DNA of 64,000 nucleotides, from positions 45,322,001 to 45,386,000 of the forward strand of contig OZ231126.1 of the NCBI GenBank assembly GCA_965153355.1. The letters are read 5' to 3'. Shown piece by piece: positions 57,499-64,000 of the stretch. The notes beneath the pieces were generated by a model, which did no database searches, had not been told where the DNA came from, and saw nothing but the letters and a program-made list of their open reading frames with translations. The position numbers were made by a program, and so were the translations under genes. Origin of the DNA: Flaccisagitta enflata (lineage: Eukaryota; Chaetognatha; Sagittoidea; Aphragmophora). Numbering within the stretch: the stretch's first letter is position 1; each line of letters begins with the position of its first letter.

Positions 57499-58690
57499 TT
57501 CTTTTGATGAAGATAAGTAATTCCTCGAAATACTTTTTCCAATTTCTCGTTCTAACAAATTAATCCTTCGCGTGATTGCTTATTGGATTCTTCGGGATTT
57601 CCGCTTCTTTTCCTTCTTTTAAAAATGGTAAACAACTTTTATTTCTGCGAGTTTCCATCCCTTCTAATTTCCTCCGCCAGCCAGCCCAGAGCGAGTATAC
57701 GTTCAATAGTGAACTCACATTTTGCTTCCGCAACATCGGATTTGGAGGGACACAAAACTGCATTTGCTCCTTTCAAATATACAGTACGTCGGGAGCAATA
57801 AAGTCAGTACAAAGCGAAAAAAGGGCCTCCTACAGTTTTATTGTTAGATAAAGAAACCTTGTGCATTGGTATTTCTAAAAGGTGATGGTCAAAGGCTTGG
57901 AGTGAATATAAATTCCACACTTATTCATGATTTAGAACGAGACTGACAATATGCTTTCTTGATTTGTATGTGGCATGTTAGATTCTTACAGTCATAGGCT
58001 CGAATCTGGAGAGCCATTTTTCTTTTTTTTTTTTTTGGTTTACTAAAAAAAATTGCAAGGAACCATTTTCATCATGTTACATGCGGATTTATGTAAGGGT
58101 CGCTCTCTGAGGCGGTATTGCGGAGGTAGAAATTAAAATGTTTAATAAATTAAAAAAATAAATAAGCGTTTATGCGATTTAAGCAATCATTCCTTATCAT
58201 TTCTCTTCATGATTAGGAGCGCGTGCAATACATGTGATATACACGATCGTCACTCACCAAGTCGGCAGCCTCTCATTAATTTGTAACCCTAGGTTACAAT
58301 ATCGTTGGGGGAAGGGGCGGAAATGCGTGCTTTTCGCTTACTCATCTTAGGCAGTTGCGTGTCCACAAATAACATCGCGAGATACTAGTCTGTGCAAACT
58401 GTCCCGTGTGTGAACAATTAATAACAGCAGTAAAACTGTTGAACGTCTAAACCGAAAATGGATAATGGATCGAAGGGCGGAGCCATCGGAGTGTAGAGTC
58501 ACGTGCGCGAGAATTTCAAACATCTTTTGTTTTCCTTTCGTGAATCTCGAAGCCAATTTCCCGACGGAAATCGAAATGTTCAATTGTTTGTTTATTCGTG
58601 CTTCACAAAAGCGACGCAACGGCAAGGCGCCGTTGCAGGTATCATAATGCAATTTGCATGGGGAAGTGTGGCTTACTTCGAAATTCGAGA
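57498..58690. other. Noncoding, nothing recognised
   Basis: Unique sequence. A plus-strand frame at 57576-57851 has no recognisable similarity. ACAATATCGTTGGGG near 58298 echoes family A flanks. Confidence 0.4.
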
Positions 58691-58696
58691 AAACAA

Positions 58697-58888
58697 GGCC
58701 GGATACACGGCACCCCCAGTCGCGTGCGGGTGGGTAGGGGCCATATTTTAGGTCAGTGGAGCATTTGGGCAGGAGCGGTATAGCCAAAAACCCCATTAAC
58801 GCCAAAAAAGTAAAGTGTGACGGACAAACGGACGGACGGACGGACCGAAAAAGCGGGGTGTAGAGTCGCGTAGCACGCGACTAAAAAA
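58697..58888 (-). repeat. Family A element, longest full-looking copy
   Basis: AAGGCCGGATACACGGCA start, CAGTCGCGTGCGGGTGGGTAGGGG, a short insertion, GGGCAGGAGCGGTATAGCC, AAAACCCC, GGACGGACGGACGG core, GTGTAGAGTCGCGTAGCACGCGACTAAAA end. The hairpin has a longer loop than other copies. Confidence 0.75.
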
Positions 58889-59096
58889 CAAGAGAAATAG
58901 ACATGATGCACGAATCTGAAATAATGGCTTCATACTGATACAATACCGGCATGATCCAGGCATGAATCTGAGAGGACTATGTCGTAGACAATGTTGCGTC
59001 TTTATGGGCTGCCCCTCAGTGATTGTGAATAGTGATATCATAATGTGCCTCTCAATAGTCTCTGTCTCTGTCTGTCTCTGTCTGTCTCTCTGTCTG

Positions 59097-59156
<60 letters not shown>

Positions 59157-59755
59157 GTCCTCTCATAATCTCCCGCAATACCTCTGTATATAAATGAGGC
59201 AGGTACGGTGCGTGTGTTCGGGGTTGAATGAACTGAGGAATCGGTTGACAAATGGAAGCTAGACTCGCTCTCTCCCCCGTAAACATGATTTGTCATCATC
59301 CCGCAAATTCCATCCATTTCCATTTTTCTTTCTTTTTGTTTTCTTTTTCTTTTTTAATTCGCCTTCACGTGGCTCTATACTCCACTTCATCTGTTTGTCG
59401 GTCGATTCGTAAAGCTACAAGCGTATCTTGTAGTTACAATTCTTTTTTTCAGAAAGAAGTTTTGAGTCCTTGAGAGATCTCTAATACAAGGAGAAAGATT
59501 ATTGTGGGTAAAAAAATTTAAGTAATGGGTTCGAATTATAAAGTCTGTATTTGAGCGTTTTGGTATACCCATTCTTTTTTTCTTTGAAGATTGGGTTTGC
59601 CAAAATGCTTTTATGAGATTTTCGTGATTAGAGGGATAACCCCCCCACCCCCCCATGACTGGAGTTTTCATTCCACCGTAGAGAAGAATCTCCCGGTCCA
59701 TCTACAGTTCGACACACGACTGATTAACTCAAGTATGTGTCCTTGTTTCTTTTTT
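58889..59755. other. Noncoding with (CT)n microsatellite
   Basis: (CT)n at 59097-59152, preceded by TCTGTCTCTG repeats. The rest is unique sequence with a C-rich run near 59640. Confidence 0.55.
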
Positions 59756-59757
59756 TC

Positions 59758-59925
59758 CTCCCTTCAATCATCCTGTCTGCCACCTGTCTCGCCACTATTC
59801 CTACCCCTCCCCCACCCATCTCTTTCCTTTCTCATCATGAAATTGCTTCCCTTCAATCATCCTGTCTGCCACCTGTCTCGCCACCATTCCTACCCCTCCC
59901 CCATCCATCCCGCCCCATCCTCATC
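59758..59925. repeat. ~90-bp tandem duplication
   Basis: CTTCAATCATCCTGTCTGCC and the following CACCTGTCTCGCCAC and CCTACCCCTCCCCCA occur twice, 89-90 bp apart, with few differences. Confidence 0.88.
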
Positions 59926-60032
59926 CCGTATTTGCTTCCCTTCTCTTTTCCTCCGTTTCTATTCCAGTTCTCACTTGAAATATAATTGTTTTTCGAGCTC
60001 AGGTAGTTTCTGCTGAATCGTCCATGTGCGCT

Positions 60033-60033
60033 T

Positions 60034-60099
<66 letters not shown>

Positions 60100-60100
60100 T
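60033..60100. repeat. (CT)n microsatellite
   Basis: About 60 bp of CT. Confidence 0.94.
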
Positions 60101-60206
60101 GCCGTTGCTCATTCTCTGTTTGTGTGGTTGGAATTACAAGTGGAAGAATTGCAAAATAATGGAGAATTGGATGGATAGCGATTGAGCGGAGGTAGATGTG
60201 AACCGT

Positions 60207-60209
60207 GAC

Positions 60210-60285
<76 letters not shown>

Positions 60286-60303
60286 GATAGTGATAGTGTT
60301 GAA

Positions 60304-60359
<56 letters not shown>

Positions 60360-60389
60360 GATGATGATGAAGATAGTGATAGTGTTGAA

Positions 60390-60460
<71 letters not shown>

Positions 60461-60461
60461 A
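60207..60461. repeat. (GAT)n microsatellite with duplicated interruption
   Basis: Three GAT blocks are separated by two copies of GAAGATAGTGATAGTGTTGAA, 86 bp apart, showing the interruption was copied with the repeat. Confidence 0.94.
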
Positions 60462-61850
<1,389 letters not shown>

Positions 61851-62204
61851 AGAGAGAGAGAAACAGCCGGACAGCCTAAAAAACAGACCGACAAACATGC
61901 AGACAGACGGACAGGCAGGAAAATGGACTTACAAAGAGGCAGACAAGTGGGGAGCAAATAATCTCAGTCGTCTGAGAGAGACAGACAGAAATACACAGAA
62001 ATACAGACAGACAGTTAGCTAGAATGACAGAATAATAGAATGACAGTCATATAGACAGAAGTAGAGTAAGAAGAAGTCTCCGACCTTTCAGGAAGAGAAA
62101 AGAGAGAAGAAAGAGATGAACGGGTGAGCAGAGAGAAAATCACCTGTTTATGGAGTCCAAAGACTTTTATGGCCCCTTGCGGCGAAAAAAGGGCCACAAG
62201 AGAG

Positions 62205-63030
<826 letters not shown>

Positions 63031-63687
63031 CATATTCTAGATCAGGGTGAAAATCCCTCCGACCACCTGCCAATAGTAATGACGCTTTCAACCAAAGCAA
63101 ATCCACCTCCTCCAACTGAAGGGGAATCCAAGTTCAAAGAATCTTTGAAATGGGAAAAAATTCCTGCTTCCAAGCGAGAACTGTACTCATCGCGGGTAGA
63201 CGAATTACTACGTCACAGACCGCCGCGGAATATGAAATGTCATGTCTCATGTCTCTGTAGTGATGATACGTGTAAAATCGCGATCCAAGAAGAATATGAC
63301 ACGCTATTGTACTGCATGAAGGAGGCTGACAAAATTCTTCCAAGGCACAAGCCCGGTTTAGAGAAGGATTGGTGGACTCACGAGCTTACCTGTCTCAAGA
63401 ATCAATCTATAGACATACAATCTGTCTGGATCGAACAAGGACGTCCTAGTCAAGGCTATGTTCATGATGAAAGATTACGCGTGCGTGCCAACTACAAACG
63501 TTCAATAAGAGCCGCTCAACGTGCTCCACAGCAAGTCGCCTGGGACCGCCTGCACACGTCTTTAGCCTCAAAAGATACAAATTCCTTTTGGAAGTCATGG
63601 AAGTCACTATACAACAAGAATAAGAGTCCTCTTGCTACAGTAGTGAATGGCTGCTCTTCAAAAAATGACATTGCAAATTGTAGTTGA
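63031..63687 (+). pseudogene. LINE (non-LTR retrotransposon) ORF2 fragment, endonuclease end to pre-RT linker
   Basis: The frame is open from 63031. It contains SDHLPIVM, matching the C-terminal SDHxP motif of APE-type LINE endonucleases. Then comes a linker with CKIAIQEEYDTLLYCMKEADK, KDWWTHELTCLKNQSID, WIEQGRPSQGYVHDERLR, YKRSIRAAQRA and KDTNSFWKSWKSLYNKN, the arrangement typical of CR1/L2-like LINEs between endonuclease and reverse transcriptase. The frame stops at 63687 before any RT motif, and the endonuclease is missing upstream, so both ends are truncated. Family assignment is from recognition, not search. Confidence 0.78.
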
Positions 63688-63689
63688 TT

Positions 63690-64000
63690 GAAAGTCATCA
63701 TTACACAGGAAGGTTAAATCGAAAAAAAGTAGACTTTTTTTATGGAGAGTACTGTGTATTTGCATGGAATTTTATGCATGAATTTTCAAACCGATTTTCG
63801 GCTCATCATCAGATGCAAAGAAATGAAAAACAGAGAAAGAGACAAGAGAATTTAAAGGGAAAGGAATGAATAGAAAGGGATTAAGAGACAGACGAGAGGA
63901 TGACCAAGATTGATCACAAGACCCAGAAGGACAAGGGTTTTCTAGTTTAAAAAGAAAAAAATTGGAAGAAAAAACTGAAAAAGAGTTCACAAACGTTTCA
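63690..64000. other. Noncoding right edge
   Basis: Purine-rich sequence with AGAAAGGGATTAAGAGACAG-type words. No RT continuation of the LINE is seen. Confidence 0.45.

Noticed and set aside
58347-58805. 152-codon minus-strand frame
   Set aside because: It runs through the family A copy at 58697 and unique DNA with no recognised similarity; its N-terminal part is repeat-derived.

Overview
This window looks like intergenic and intronic DNA from an animal, most likely a non-vertebrate. The evidence is a spliced membrane glycosyltransferase gene with GT-AG introns, a BEL/Pao-type Gag (a family known from metazoans), a LINE fragment of the animal CR1/L2-like kind, several classes of TIR miniature transposons and an extreme density of microsatellites. 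I cannot name the species. Only two long reading frames look genuinely coding: a retrotransposon gag and one host gene. Both are on the minus strand.

Region 1-12.8 kb: a complete LTR retrotransposon at 1188-12750 with 550-bp LTRs that I read as identical. The LTR ends are TGTCAA/TTGACA, there is a 5-bp target duplication GTATC, and a polypurine tract sits next to the 3' LTR. It encodes only a 971-residue Gag; there is no protease, reverse transcriptase, RNase H or integrase. Its 3.3-kb leader and 4.2-kb 3' region are noncoding and full of internal repeats. Just inside the 5' LTR, where the primer binding site should be, there is no tRNA match. Instead there is an 11-nt perfect complement to a segment of the element's own LTR, as in self-primed Tf1-type elements. 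This is the most interesting candidate system in the window.

Region 12.8-39 kb: repeat-dominated. It holds minisatellite-bearing mobile elements with hairpin-rich ends ('family B'), short interspersed elements with a terminal hairpin and a GGAC/GGTC core ('family A'), a hAT-type element with an 8-bp duplication carrying a nested MITE, a MITE nested in another MITE at 18.1-19.9 kb, and a large 20-bp-unit array at 28.7-32.5 kb split by an insertion.

Region 39.8-47.4 kb: a five-exon GT2-family glycosyltransferase gene of 778 codons. All four introns have consistent phases, and intron 4 holds two MITEs that abut at one shared TA.

Region 47.4-64 kb: microsatellites, a palindromic-unit minisatellite split by two transposons (52.7-55.2 kb), a 574-bp near-perfect fold-back element (55.24-55.81 kb), more family A and B copies, and a LINE endonuclease-to-linker fragment at the right end. 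I found no tRNA, rRNA or CRISPR array.
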